Source of the DNA: an uncultured Bacteroidales bacterium
GTDB lineage: Bacteria; Bacteroidota; Bacteroidia; Bacteroidales; UBA932
NCBI GenBank assembly: GCA_934725015.1
Contig: CAKVAS010000011.1
Coordinates: 1 to 64,000, forward strand
DNA: 64,000 bases
Direction: 5' to 3'
Shown here: one piece after another, positions 8,846-18,023 of the stretch
How the letters are laid out: every line of letters begins with the position of its first letter
Position numbering within the stretch: the stretch's first letter is position 1
Position numbers and translations under genes: made by a program
Notes under the pieces: generated by a model
What the model saw: the letters and a program-made list of their open reading frames with translations, nothing else
What the model was told of the DNA's origin: nothing
The model's database searches: none

Positions 8846-9403
8846 ATGGCTTATACTAAAGTAAGTATTCCAAAGAACGGAGACGGCGCGGGATGCCCGT
8901 CTCCGAAATCCTCCGACATCATAATCATGGATGTCGAGGACATCGAAACCGAACCGACGAGAACTCTCGGCAATGTGGCCGTAACCGGCAACTACACTCT
9001 CAAGGAGGGCGCGAAGGCCGTGTGCGTCTATGGAACGCCTAAGACCATCGCGGCGTCCGAGGAGTATTCCGGAGACGCCGACGCCCGCGGCGTGAAGCAG
9101 GGCGTGGAGTTCGAGCACCCGGGCAACGAGAAGGACATCAAGAACTTCGTCGAGGCCTTCATGAACAAGGGCGTCGTCATCCTCGTGAAGGAATGCGACG
9201 GCTCCGCCGCAGGTCGCGTCCAGGCGTTCGGAAACAAGTGCAACCCTCTGTTCCTCACGGTGGAGAGAACCGACAGCAGCGAGGCCAACAAGCGCAAGCT
9301 TACCTGGAAGCAGGACATCGCCGGCAAGTTCCTCCCTGCCGACTACGAGGGCGAGCTACCTGCGCTTGCAGACGCGGCCACCGCAGTCAGCGAGGGCGCA
9401 TAG
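8846..9403 (+). CDS. Phage structural protein, possibly tail-tube-like
   Basis: The 185-residue product sits 22 bases after the capsid gene. It is rich in beta-strand-like segments (IIIMDVEDIETEPTRTLG, NVAVTGNYTLKEGAKAVCVY, NPLFLTVERTD) and has no enzyme motif. Small beta-rich proteins just after the capsid gene are often head decoration, head-tail joining or tube proteins. I cannot choose between these from sequence alone. Confidence 0.55.
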   Translation: MAYTKVSIPKNGDGAGCPSPKSSDIIIMDVEDIETEPTRTLGNVAVTGNYTLKEGAKAVCVYGTPKTIAASEEYSGDADARGVKQGVEFEHPGNEKDIKNFVEAFMNKGVVILVKECDGSAAGRVQAFGNKCNPLFLTVERTDSSEANKRKLTWKQDIAGKFLPADYEGELPALADAATAVSEGA

Positions 9404-9414
9404 ACGCGGCTGCC

Positions 9415-10071
9415 ATGAGCAGAAAGCAGTCAAAGCAGACGGAAACTGAGCCTCGGAAGACAGCCGGGGCTCAGGCTTCCGCCGTTGAAACCGCGGTGCA
9501 GGAAGCGCCGGCCGAGAAAAAGTACGATGTGGTCGTGTATGCCTATCCCGGAACCGAGGCTCTGATGACGCGCCTGTGGGACAGATACCACGAGGGACGG
9601 CATCTCATTCTTACGGACACCGGGGCGCAGCTGCCTGAAGTTCTGGCGGAATGCATTGCCGACAACAGGATTGCCGACAGGTTCACGTTCATTCCTCCTA
9701 ACGTCATCCCGTGCACTAAAATCACAGACGAACTCCTGAAAGGGGACTATGTCTATGTGACGCGCGGCGGTGAAAGACAGGCGGTCAGCCGTGTGCCGAT
9801 GACTTTCGACAAGGAAAGGCTCGTGGTCTGGCTTGCGGCCGATGATTCCGCGACCGATACAGCAGAGGAGTTTCTGAAGCGGTACAATGCCGGCAGGCGC
9901 CTGATGGAGGTGTCGTTCTCGTTCGGTAACTTCATCACCCCGGTGCTCAGAGCCAACCCCTGCGAGAATGTGGTCATAGAGGCCTTCCTTCGGAAGTTCT
10001 TCGTGGCCGCGTCGCCGGAGGGCTTCGCCGCAATCGCCGCGCTCGCTGAAAAATGCCTTCTCAAGGAATAA
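9415..10071 (+). CDS. Phage head-region protein of unknown function
   Basis: The 218-residue protein starts 11 bases after the previous gene. Its first 45 residues are polar and disordered (Lys, Gln, Thr, Glu, Ala), then a compact domain follows with VVVYAYPGTEALMTRLWDRY and LLKGDYVYVTRGGERQA. The frame is open back to 9193 but that overlaps the previous gene, so the ATG at 9415 is used. Not recognised; context suggests a head or packaging accessory. Confidence 0.5.
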   Translation: MSRKQSKQTETEPRKTAGAQASAVETAVQEAPAEKKYDVVVYAYPGTEALMTRLWDRYHEGRHLILTDTGAQLPEVLAECIADNRIADRFTFIPPNVIPCTKITDELLKGDYVYVTRGGERQAVSRVPMTFDKERLVVWLAADDSATDTAEEFLKRYNAGRRLMEVSFSFGNFITPVLRANPCENVVIEAFLRKFFVAASPEGFAAIAALAEKCLLKE

Positions 10072-10081
10072 TGAACGAGGA

Positions 10082-10780
10082 ATGTTGAATGAGATAGACA
10101 GATGGATTGATTCAGGAGCCGAGGTTCAGGAAGGACTTCGGCTTTTGAGTATATATGCCCCGAACCGCCACCTCGACGCGCTCGTGCGCCGCGCTCCGAA
10201 ACGGTTCTCCCGTCTGTTGAAGGCGGCGCTTCTGCCGTTCTCGACAAGACCGCGTGCCGTGGCCGTGCCTGCACCGGCGACTCCGAAAGTGAGGTTTCGC
10301 GAAAGCTGGCCGTTCCTCTCGGAGCCGGACTGCCCGGCGGAGCTGAAGATTCTGGCCGCCGACAAAATCACGGCATGGGAGGAGTCGATGAAAGCACATG
10401 AGGAACTCTTCCAGTGCACAACTCCGGAGCAATGCTACGAAACCGCGAAAAAGGTGCTGGAAAATTATTCCAACAATCGGAAAATCTTCTCCGAATTTAC
10501 TCATTATAAGGAACATCGCTCCGTGCTCGGCGAGCATCCCATTTTCAGAGAGTCAAGACAGGCGGCGGAGCTTCGGGCGATGCCGATTATGGAACTCGTC
10601 CGGAAGAAGGAGAACCTTGAGGAGGCAATCTGGAGAGCCGGCAACGAAATCAAAAAAGGAGACAAACCGCACCTGCGTCCGGAACGGGAAGAGCGCATCG
10701 CGGCGAAGCGCCGGATGCTCGCGCAGGTGGAACGAATGATTGACGACTATGAACAGCGAAGAGAAAGACGAACTCCTTGA
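10082..10780 (+). CDS. Phage protein of unknown function, helical
   Basis: This 232-residue protein lies between the head genes and the terminase pair. Its C-terminal half is strongly helical and charged (MELVRKKENLEEAIWRAGNE and onward to an Arg-rich tail), and overlaps the start of the next gene by 32 bases, so the two are probably translationally coupled. No motif is recognised. A DNA-packaging accessory role is possible from context only. Confidence 0.5.
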   Translation: MLNEIDRWIDSGAEVQEGLRLLSIYAPNRHLDALVRRAPKRFSRLLKAALLPFSTRPRAVAVPAPATPKVRFRESWPFLSEPDCPAELKILAADKITAWEESMKAHEELFQCTTPEQCYETAKKVLENYSNNRKIFSEFTHYKEHRSVLGEHPIFRESRQAAELRAMPIMELVRKKENLEEAIWRAGNEIKKGDKPHLRPEREERIAAKRRMLAQVERMIDDYEQRRERRTP

Positions 10781-11645
10781 CAGGATTGCCAGCCTTGCCG
10801 CCCTCGGCTGGCCGGACAGCGAGATATTCATCAGTGAGGGCATAGACGAGAAGGATGTTCCGGAAGAGGTGCGTGAGGCCATCGAGCACGGACGGCTGAA
10901 AAAACGCGCCGACATAGAGATTGCCGTGGCGCGTGCAGCGGCCACCGGGGCTCCCGAAGCCGTGAAGCAGTTCAACGAGGTCGTGCGCGACAAAAGCTTC
11001 AGCATCTCGAAGCTCGACCTTTTCGGAGGTCCGGAAGACCAGGGCGCGTTCGAGCGGATTCAGGACTACATCGCGGGCGGAAGCAGGGGCGAGCTCTCGC
11101 AGAAGGAGCAGGTGTATATCGACCTTCTGACGATGATATATTCCCTCGACGGCCAGTGGGGAAAGCGGCGCACCGTCAAGTTCCTCACTTCAAAGCCGTT
11201 TTCCTTCTCCTACGAGCAGGCGTCCAACATGTACGCCGAGGCAATCGAGATGTTCTTCGCCAACCGCAAAGTGTCAAAAGAGGCGATGCGTGCGAAGATG
11301 GCGGACCAGTACGACACTCTCTACGCCCTCGCGATGCAGAACGCCAGGACCACCAAGGACTTCGAGATTGCGGCCGGCATCCTCTCCAGCAAGGCAAAGG
11401 TTCTGCGGCTCGACCAGGACGACCCGCAGCAGCTTCCGGCCGAGAACTACGGCAAGCAGTTCCGCGTGCTCTCGCTTTCTCCGGAGGTCATAGGGCTTCC
11501 GAGGGCGAACAGGGACGAGCTGGCAAGGCAGATTGACGGCATCGTGGCTCCGGAGGCCGTGAAGAAGCGCCTCAGGGTGGATGCCGGCATTGATGATCTT
11601 GACATCGTAAAATTCATGGACAATGTCGTACAGGAAGAAAGTTAA
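10749..11645 (+). CDS. Probable terminase small subunit
   Basis: The 298-residue protein immediately precedes and overlaps (by 23 bases) the terminase large subunit, the usual position for the small subunit that recognises phage DNA. The N-terminal region (ASLAALGWPDSEIFISEGI) fits a helix-turn-helix-like element, and the rest is helical with VSKEAMRAKMADQYDTLYAL. A TTG at 10740 is an alternative start; the ATG at 10749 is preferred. The assignment is from gene order and general architecture. Confidence 0.6.
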   Translation: MNSEEKDELLDRIASLAALGWPDSEIFISEGIDEKDVPEEVREAIEHGRLKKRADIEIAVARAAATGAPEAVKQFNEVVRDKSFSISKLDLFGGPEDQGAFERIQDYIAGGSRGELSQKEQVYIDLLTMIYSLDGQWGKRRTVKFLTSKPFSFSYEQASNMYAEAIEMFFANRKVSKEAMRAKMADQYDTLYALAMQNARTTKDFEIAAGILSSKAKVLRLDQDDPQQLPAENYGKQFRVLSLSPEVIGLPRANRDELARQIDGIVAPEAVKKRLRVDAGIDDLDIVKFMDNVVQEES

Positions 11646-13398
11646 CGTCGAGCGGACCGAAAGCGCGTCCGTTCAGTACCAGAACAAGTTCGCACAGCTC
11701 GTCGCCCTTGTCGGCGCGCGCAAGACCTACTGCGAGCTGGGGCGCGGCTCCGCGAAGACCACCGACATTCAGGTGGAAAGGCTCATCGACATCATGTACG
11801 ATATGCCCGGCGCCCCGTGCTGCTGGGTGGCCGACACCTTCAGCAACCTCACGGCGAACGTGCTGCCTTCCGTCCTGGAGGGTCTTGAGCGCAAGGGGTT
11901 CAGGGAGGGCGAGCACTATGTCATCGAGAAGCAGCCGCCGGAGTTCACCGAGGCGGAGACAAAGGATCTCCCCGACTGGCTCAAGCCACACTTCTGGAAG
12001 CCGTTCAACAGGCTCGTCTCCTACAAGCGCACCATAATCTTCTTCACTGGGCTGAACATCCGCTTCGGCTCGCTCGACCGCCCATCGACTCTCGCTGGCG
12101 CGTCCTATGTCTTCGTGTTCGGGGACGAGGCCAAGTATTTCCGTGAGGACAAAATAGCCAACCTCCTCAAGGCCGTGCGCGGCTACAGGCAGGAATACGG
12201 CAACAGCGTGTTCTACCGGGGCGTGTGCTTCACCTCCGACATGGCCGACGTCTCCCACATCGGGGAATATGACTGGATGCACAAGGAGGCGGACAATGTG
12301 GATAAGACAGCGATACTCACGGTGATAAAGGCGGGACTTGTGTATAACGAGGCACTTCATGAATATGTGGCAGCCAAGGACAAATGGCTCGGGACAAAGT
12401 CGCCCTCTGACCTTACGGACTGCCGGAACCGCCTACGCACGGCCGAACTCTGGAAGGCGCGGTGGACGGAACTTCGCAGCCGTCCGGAGGCATCGACCTT
12501 CTACATACGCGCGTCGAGTTATGTGAACGCGGACATACTCACGGAGGAGTGGTTCTCCGATGCCATTGCGGCGAAGCTTCCTGACCTAAACACCGCGATA
12601 CTCTCCCTCAAGCCGCGCCTCGAAAGCGGCGACCGGTTCTACACCGCGCTCTCCGCACGGCACTTCTACTACGACGGCATAGACGAGGACGCATACGACC
12701 GCCTCGATATGCGTGACGTCGAGGACTGCCGCGTGCTCCGTCATCTGAACCGCGCCAAGCCGTTGCAGGCGGGCGTGGACTTCGGCAATATGTGCTCGAT
12801 GACAGTCGGGCAGGAGGGAACGGAACAGGGGCATGAGATTCTCAGAGTGCTCAAGTTCCTCTATACCCTTGCCCCGGAATACACCGAGGACCTCGGCGTG
12901 AAGTTCCGAACCTACTTCGCGGCCATGCAGAACCGCGTGCTCTATCTCTACTACGACCGCTCCGGCAACGCCTACAAGTCCGTGGGCGAGGACCAGGTCT
13001 CAAAGTTCAAGCGTGCCGTGGAGTGGGACGGCAGCAGCAGGACGGGGTGGACGGTGCATCTGATGTCCATACGTCAGGGCAACATCGGCCAGCCGGAGGA
13101 GTATGCCTTCATGCAGGAGCTGATGTCGGAGCGCAACCCGCGCCTGCCGTGGCTGCGCATCGACGCATACGCCGCCAAGAACCTGAAGATGTCGCTTGAG
13201 CTTGCGCGAACCAAGGTGAAGTCAGGCGTGGTGTTCAAGGACAAATCCAGCGAGCGCCTGCCTGTGGCCGAACTGCCTACGCGCTCCACCAACCCGTCGG
13301 ATTCGTTCAAGTATCTGCTTATGACAAAGGAGCGGCGCAAGCTTGCCTCGGTGCGCTCGTCCGCAGCGAAATCCAACCTCGACCCTCAATTCAAGTAG
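11623..13398 (+). CDS. terL: Terminase large subunit (ATPase and nuclease)
   Basis: This 591-residue protein powers DNA packaging into the prohead and cuts the concatemer. The ATPase domain has a P-loop GRGSAKT at residues 40-46 and a Walker B with acidic pair at residues 168-169 (YVFVFGDEA). The C-terminal RNase H-like nuclease has Asp at 386 (GVDFGNM), Asp at 445 (YYDRSGN) and Asp at 514 (RIDAYAAKN) as likely metal ligands. The unusual GRGSAKT form of the P-loop is typical of terminases. It ends at a hairpin with a run of T, marking the end of the first head operon. Confidence 0.9.
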   Translation: MSYRKKVNVERTESASVQYQNKFAQLVALVGARKTYCELGRGSAKTTDIQVERLIDIMYDMPGAPCCWVADTFSNLTANVLPSVLEGLERKGFREGEHYVIEKQPPEFTEAETKDLPDWLKPHFWKPFNRLVSYKRTIIFFTGLNIRFGSLDRPSTLAGASYVFVFGDEAKYFREDKIANLLKAVRGYRQEYGNSVFYRGVCFTSDMADVSHIGEYDWMHKEADNVDKTAILTVIKAGLVYNEALHEYVAAKDKWLGTKSPSDLTDCRNRLRTAELWKARWTELRSRPEASTFYIRASSYVNADILTEEWFSDAIAAKLPDLNTAILSLKPRLESGDRFYTALSARHFYYDGIDEDAYDRLDMRDVEDCRVLRHLNRAKPLQAGVDFGNMCSMTVGQEGTEQGHEILRVLKFLYTLAPEYTEDLGVKFRTYFAAMQNRVLYLYYDRSGNAYKSVGEDQVSKFKRAVEWDGSSRTGWTVHLMSIRQGNIGQPEEYAFMQELMSERNPRLPWLRIDAYAAKNLKMSLELARTKVKSGVVFKDKSSERLPVAELPTRSTNPSDSFKYLLMTKERRKLASVRSSAAKSNLDPQFK

Positions 13399-13481
13399 CC
13401 CGGCGCGGGGTCACAGCGTCATATATCACCTTTTTCCTCGTTTGCGACCGCAAATGAAAATGAGCGCGGCCGGGCTTTTTT
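13397..13481 (+). terminator. Terminator after terL
   Basis: AGCCCGGC (13397-13404) pairs with GCCGGGCT (13469-13476), followed by a run of T. The large loop holds a second small hairpin (TTTGCG with CGCAAA near 13440-13453). The stretch between here and 13660 holds no gene that I can support. Confidence 0.55.
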
Positions 13482-13660
13482 GTCCGCGAAGAACGCCTTT
13501 TTGTCGGGACGGACGGGGCAAGGCATTGACGTATAAATATATCCTTGAAAAATATTACCGAAATCATGTAATTTTTCGGGTGTCCGGAATATGGAATCGT
13601 CCGTTTCGACGTCGCGTGCGGCCGTTTCGGACATTGCCGGCGGCTCCCCGTTCCGTGTCC

Positions 13661-13691
13661 TTTGACGGACGGACGCAAGGGAGTAGCTTTG
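13661..13691 (+). promoter_or_regulatory. Phage promoter for the portal operon
   Basis: TTTG at 13661-13664, 19 bases, then TAGCTTTG at 13684-13691, followed after four bases by the ATG at 13696, so the transcript is nearly leaderless. The same arrangement, including the upstream GTCCTTT and the downstream GCACC/GCATC before ATG, recurs at 26101-26140. The pair looks like one class of phage promoter. Confidence 0.75.
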
Positions 13692-13695
13692 CACC

Positions 13696-13968
13696 ATGGA
13701 TGTTTATGAAGCGATAGACGAAATGAGACGGCTCACCTCCGAGGGAAAGACCTTCAGCTTCTCGTTCATGTCCTGCAACCTTTCGGCCGGCACGAGCGAG
13801 GGCGTTGTCTATGTTCCGCACGCGCGGCTCCGCAAGAGGGAATGCAGGGAGCATCACCTTCACGCGGACATGGTCGAGGCCTACATCAATCTCGACACCA
13901 TGGAGAACCGCCGTTTCTACCAGCCGCTTCTGATGACCTTCAACGGAGAAAAAGTCACATTGAGATGA
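13696..13968 (+). CDS. Small phage protein before the portal gene
   Basis: The 90-residue product begins right after a strong promoter and its stop overlaps the portal start (ATGA at 13965-13968), so translation of the two is coupled. The sequence is compact (FSFSFMSCNLSAGTSEGVVY, RRFYQPLLMTFNGEKVTLR) with no recognised motif. It is possibly a small structural component of the head-tail connector. Confidence 0.6.
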   Translation: MDVYEAIDEMRRLTSEGKTFSFSFMSCNLSAGTSEGVVYVPHARLRKRECREHHLHADMVEAYINLDTMENRRFYQPLLMTFNGEKVTLR

Positions 13969-15326
13969 AGAATACGGTTAAGAAGATTTCGGACCATTCC
14001 TTTGCGCTGCACCTTGAGGACGGGCGGTGCTTCACCCTCTCCAACAGGAGGGACAGCAGCCTCGACTCGCTCTTCTGGCAGGCGCAGGACCGCAACTGGG
14101 AGTATCTCCCGCACACGATTCAGGGCTACAGGGTCATCCCCTACGGCATCGACAACCAGCTGCCGACGCGCCTGCGGGACATCCTTGACTCGAACAACCT
14201 CGGCCCCGGCATACTCGAACGCCAGATGGGGCTCCTGTTCGGCCAGGGTCTCTATCTTTCACAGCTTTCCTTCGAGGAGGGCAAGATTGAGCGTCTGTGG
14301 AAGGAGGACAGGGAAATCATGGACTGGCTGGAGAGTTGGGACTATGTCTCCTACATCAAGGGCTGCATGACGGACTACCTGCACCTCAAGGGATTCTTCG
14401 ACGCGAAGTATCTGGAGCGCGGCCACCGCATAGGGCGGAAGCCGAGGATTTCCTGCCTTGAGCACATCCCCGCGAAGAACGCCCGTCTCGAATGGACGGA
14501 CAGCCGGGACATAAGGGACGTGCGCCACATCATCGTCGGGGACTTCGAGAACGCCTGCGTGAGGACGGGCGTGAGGGTATATCCTGTATATGACAGGCGG
14601 AATCCGGGAAAATACGGGGCTTCGGCTTCATATAACCACACATATTCCTTCGCCCGCGACTTCTACTCCGTGCCTCAGTACTGGGGTGCGCTCCGCTGGA
14701 TAGTCCGGGGCTCGGAGATTCCGACAATCTTCAAGTATGTGACGGACAACGGGATAAACCTCGCGTACCACATCCATGCTCCGAACGAGTACTGGGACAC
14801 CAAGCGCGACACCCTGAAGAACATCCATCCCGACTGGGACGACGCGAGGGTGGAGAAGGAAATCAGCAGCCTGACGTCGGAGCTCCTGACGCAGCTCACC
14901 GAGGTTCTTTCCGGCAAGGAGAACGCCGGCAAGTTCTTCTACACGGTGGATATTCCGTCGGAGAACGGCGGCGGGGCGGTGTCGTGGAAGATTGAGGCCA
15001 TAGACCAGAAGATAAAGGATTTCGTGGATTCGCAGCTCAAGATTTCGGAGGCTTCGGCATCCGCGATTACCTCCGGAATGGGGCTGCATCCGTCTCTGAG
15101 CAACGTGATGGTGAACGGAAAGCTGGCATCCGGCTCGGAGTTGCTGTACGCCTTCAAGCTCTATCTTCTTTCCGACACGGAGATTGCCTCGAACTGCATC
15201 CTTGAGCCGATAAACCAGGCAATCGCCTTCAATTTCCCGGGACGCAACCTCAAGCTGGCGTTCTATCACCAGACCATTCAGGCGGAGGAGGCGGTTCCGA
15301 CCGATGAACGAGTTAAAAATCAATAG
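13965..15326 (+). CDS. Phage portal protein
   Basis: This 453-residue protein follows the terminase region and precedes the connector genes, the usual place of the portal ring through which DNA is pumped. It shows portal-like segments: GYRVIPYGIDNQLPTRLRDI near residue 50, NLGPGILERQMGLLFGQG near 80, and a helical C-terminal part SGMGLHPSLSNVMVNGKLAS-like, a segment that in many Bacteroidetes phage portals marks the crown region. The frame is open further upstream, but the ATG overlapping the previous stop is the natural start. Confidence 0.75.
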   Translation: MKNTVKKISDHSFALHLEDGRCFTLSNRRDSSLDSLFWQAQDRNWEYLPHTIQGYRVIPYGIDNQLPTRLRDILDSNNLGPGILERQMGLLFGQGLYLSQLSFEEGKIERLWKEDREIMDWLESWDYVSYIKGCMTDYLHLKGFFDAKYLERGHRIGRKPRISCLEHIPAKNARLEWTDSRDIRDVRHIIVGDFENACVRTGVRVYPVYDRRNPGKYGASASYNHTYSFARDFYSVPQYWGALRWIVRGSEIPTIFKYVTDNGINLAYHIHAPNEYWDTKRDTLKNIHPDWDDARVEKEISSLTSELLTQLTEVLSGKENAGKFFYTVDIPSENGGGAVSWKIEAIDQKIKDFVDSQLKISEASASAITSGMGLHPSLSNVMVNGKLASGSELLYAFKLYLLSDTEIASNCILEPINQAIAFNFPGRNLKLAFYHQTIQAEEAVPTDERVKNQ

Positions 15327-15328
15327 AT

Positions 15329-16255
15329 ATGCTGTTTGACAAAGTACAGAACGGTTCCGAGGAACTGAACTCCCTGACGGGCCAGTGGTTCGCATCCACG
15401 CCGTACTATCTCATAAAGACGGAAATCGAGTTTGCTGCGCAGGAACTCGGCTCTGTTGTTGGGCAGGAGGTGGTTGAATCTGCCGAAAAGGCCTACATGG
15501 ACGGCTCGGACGCGGATTTCGTGGATGCCGTGCGGCTTCCTGTGGCGTTCCGGGCCATTGCGCGTTATGCGCAGCTTTCGGGCGTGAGCCATGAGGGAAC
15601 GGGCAGGAAGGTGAAGATGGACGACAACGAGAAGATGCCGTTCGAGTGGATGATTGACCGCGACGACAGGGCTATGCTCGACCGCTACTACAGGGCTCTC
15701 GACGCGCTCTATCGCTATCTGGAGAAGAACGAGGTCCAGAGCTGGATGTCATCTCCCGTCCGTGAGCTCTCGGCACGCTGCATCGTGAGGAGCATCGGCG
15801 AATTTGAACGCTTCTATCCGGTCGATGGCAGCCAGTACGCATGGCATATGTTCGTTCCGCTGATTGTAGATGCACAGGAGAATGTCGTTGAGCCTTTCGT
15901 GGGCGAGGAGGTCTGGGAACGCATACTCGCGGCTCCCGATTCCGGCGACGCCACGGCTCTGAGGCTCCGTTCACGCGCCGCGCTCCTTGCGGTGCTCACG
16001 GCTCTCGTGACGGCCGCACGGCGCTGGTCTCTCGACGTGCTTCCGCTTTCGGTTGCGCGGCGCTTCAGCCCGTCCTATCAGGGCAACCGTGAAAGCCGGG
16101 CGGCTGAAACGCGCGAGATTGACTGGTTTATTGAGAAGACGGCCGCTCAGATTGCCGAGGCAAAGGACGAACTGAAGAAGCTTGCCGGAGGGGCGGGCGA
16201 AGCCTGTCTGTTGCCGAAAAACGATCCTGCGAACAAATTTGCGACTGTGGTATGA
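15329..16255 (+). CDS. Head-tail connector-region protein of unknown function
   Basis: The 308-residue protein begins 2 bases after the portal gene and its stop overlaps the next start by 4 bases. The sequence is helical with a central acidic stretch (DENEKMPFEWMIDRDDRAML-like) and a C-terminal coiled segment (EKTAAQIAEAKDELKKLAGG). No motif is recognised. Its place suggests a head completion or adaptor protein. Confidence 0.55.
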   Translation: MLFDKVQNGSEELNSLTGQWFASTPYYLIKTEIEFAAQELGSVVGQEVVESAEKAYMDGSDADFVDAVRLPVAFRAIARYAQLSGVSHEGTGRKVKMDDNEKMPFEWMIDRDDRAMLDRYYRALDALYRYLEKNEVQSWMSSPVRELSARCIVRSIGEFERFYPVDGSQYAWHMFVPLIVDAQENVVEPFVGEEVWERILAAPDSGDATALRLRSRAALLAVLTALVTAARRWSLDVLPLSVARRFSPSYQGNRESRAAETREIDWFIEKTAAQIAEAKDELKKLAGGAGEACLLPKNDPANKFATVV

Positions 16256-17145
16256 CGGAGATTGAGATATATGAGACCGGAGAGCGGCTTTCGTTGCCCT
16301 CGTCATGGGACGAAATGACTCCGGAACAGGTGCAGTTCGTGTTCCGCACCTACGGCGAATGCATCCTGCGCGGCGGGTCTCCGCTGGAGTTCAATGTCAG
16401 AGTGCTCTGTCACTTGCTCGGGCTGCGCTTTTCGCGTCGGACAATGCTTGCGGAGCACCTTTCCGGCGACGAGCCGACGCACCTTGACGAGAATCTTGCG
16501 ATGCTCTGCGACCGGTGCCTCGGATTCCTCCTCGATGTGGAGCCTCAGACCCTGCAATGCCGTCTGACCTTCGACTCGGTGGCGAATCCTCTGCCGATGG
16601 TGCGGAGCGGGCGTTTCCGGCTCTACGGCCCCTCGGACTTGCTCCAGGACCTCACTTTCGGGGAGTTCAGGCACGCGGCCGTGGCCATGCAGGCCTTCCT
16701 GCACTCCGGAAAGGAGGCGGAACTCGACGAGTGCATGGTCTTTCTCTATAGACGACGGCGCTCGAAGCCCAACAGGGCGGGACGGCGCGTGATTGCGGTG
16801 GATTCCTCGAACATAGAGAGGGAAACGGGGCTCGTGGCGCGGCTTGAACCGTGGCAGAAGAACCTCATTCTACTGTGGTTCGCGTCCTGCCTGAAGTTTC
16901 TCCAGACACAGGACGTGGTCATCGACGGCGAAACGGTGGAGCTCGGCCGCCTCTTCTCCGGCGACGGTGACGGGCGCGGCGGCTACGGCTTCGGCTGGAA
17001 CGACCTCACGGTGCAGATTGCCAAGGACCAGACCATAGGGAACATCGAGCGCGTGGATGAGGAGCCGCTTTTCTCCATTCTCGGCATCATGTGGCATAAT
17101 TTCAAGGAACAGAAACGATATGAAGCGATTTCAAAGGCTCATTAG
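16252..17145 (+). CDS. Phage connector or tail assembly protein of unknown function
   Basis: This 297-residue protein overlaps both neighbours (4 bases upstream, 26 downstream). It opens with a short beta segment (MTEIEIYETGERLSL) and a helical region starting SWDEMTPEQVQFVFRTYGE. The C-terminal part is helical, ending GIMWHNFKEQKRYEAISKA. It may be a tail assembly chaperone by position before the tape measure gene, but no sequence feature proves this. Confidence 0.5.
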   Translation: MTEIEIYETGERLSLPSSWDEMTPEQVQFVFRTYGECILRGGSPLEFNVRVLCHLLGLRFSRRTMLAEHLSGDEPTHLDENLAMLCDRCLGFLLDVEPQTLQCRLTFDSVANPLPMVRSGRFRLYGPSDLLQDLTFGEFRHAAVAMQAFLHSGKEAELDECMVFLYRRRRSKPNRAGRRVIAVDSSNIERETGLVARLEPWQKNLILLWFASCLKFLQTQDVVIDGETVELGRLFSGDGDGRGGYGFGWNDLTVQIAKDQTIGNIERVDEEPLFSILGIMWHNFKEQKRYEAISKAH

Positions 17146-17563
17146 CCTCACAGAGTACATCGAGGGCTTCACGCTCCCCGAACTCGGCATCCGTCCGGTG
17201 GTGACCACCGCGCAGGCCGACGCGACTTCGAAGCTCCAGCACCTTTCCGGCGTTCAGGTTCTCGCGGCGCGTCCGGAATGCCGTCAGCAGGGCGACACGG
17301 ATTCCTACAGCTCCGTGATTTCGACGGCGTTCTTCGTCGTGGCCAAGGGACTCGGCTCGGCGAACACTCCGGAGCGCGAACGGAAGCAGTTCAGCGAGCT
17401 TCTCGACATTGCCTCGCGGATTGTCGGGCGCATTGCCGACGACTCCACCTCCGGAGCCTGCGGGCTTCTTTCCGGGCTGTCGCTCGCGGCCGTCGAGATT
17501 GTCCCCGAAGCCTCCATTTTCGGCGGCTGGCTCGGCTACAGCGTTGAACTCTCGTTCGAGTAG
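17120..17563 (+). CDS. Small phage tail-region protein
   Basis: The product has 147 residues; the ATG at 17120 overlaps the previous gene. The sequence is balanced alpha/beta, with FFVVAKGLGSANTPERERKQ in the middle and a glycine-rich C-terminus (FGGWLGYSVELSFE). Not recognised. It is likely a tail completion or tube-related component because it lies between connector genes and the tape measure region. Confidence 0.5.
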   Translation: MKRFQRLISLTEYIEGFTLPELGIRPVVTTAQADATSKLQHLSGVQVLAARPECRQQGDTDSYSSVISTAFFVVAKGLGSANTPERERKQFSELLDIASRIVGRIADDSTSGACGLLSGLSLAAVEIVPEASIFGGWLGYSVELSFE

Positions 17564-17569
17564 CGGCTT

Positions 17570-17941
17570 ATGTCGGTAAAGGCACGCTTCATACGCAATG
17601 TCTTGGAGGAAGAGGGCGAATCGATGCTCCGCCGTCAGAGTTCCGCCATTCTCTCCAAGCTTGAGACGCGCACAGGTACGCTTGAGAAGTCCCGCTCGGT
17701 CTCGGTGGCCTCCGCGTCCGACTCGTTTGACGGCAAGCTGACCTTTCAGCACGTCGCCTACGAGCGCTACCTCGACCTCCGCCGTCTCCGCTACGGCTCC
17801 AAGGTGGTTTCCCGCCGCCGTCGCATCCACAACCGCTACGTCTTCGGAGCCTACTCCCGCATCGCCGAACGCCTCATGTACGAGTTCACCGACGAGGTTG
17901 CCGCCGCCATCCGTCAACAGATTGAAAATGAATCGCTCTGA
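17570..17941 (+). CDS. Small basic phage tail-region protein
   Basis: This 123-residue basic protein has an Arg-rich middle (YLDLRRLRYGSKVVSRRRR) and helical ends. It is the last gene of the head-tail connector operon; an AT-rich promoter and a two-gene accessory operon follow. The basic character fits a tail terminator-like or DNA-contacting component, but no family is recognised. Confidence 0.5.
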   Translation: MSVKARFIRNVLEEEGESMLRRQSSAILSKLETRTGTLEKSRSVSVASASDSFDGKLTFQHVAYERYLDLRRLRYGSKVVSRRRRIHNRYVFGAYSRIAERLMYEFTDEVAAAIRQQIENESL

Positions 17942-17991
17942 CGCAAAGTGTTAATAAATATATAAATAAATCAATAAATAAATTTTTGTTG

Positions 17992-17999
17992 CTATCTTT
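17992..17999 (+). promoter_or_regulatory. Promoter (-7 box) of the Panacea-domain operon
   Basis: TATCTTTG, followed by CGGGAC, matches the -7 consensus. The region before it (17943-17985) is extremely AT-rich and similar in character to the promoter at 5599-5626. A -33 box is not clear (TTTTTG at about 17981-17986 is too close). The ATG at 18024 would be about 15 bases into the transcript. Confidence 0.55.
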
Positions 18000-18023
18000 G
18001 CGGGACATTTGGAAACGGAGCGG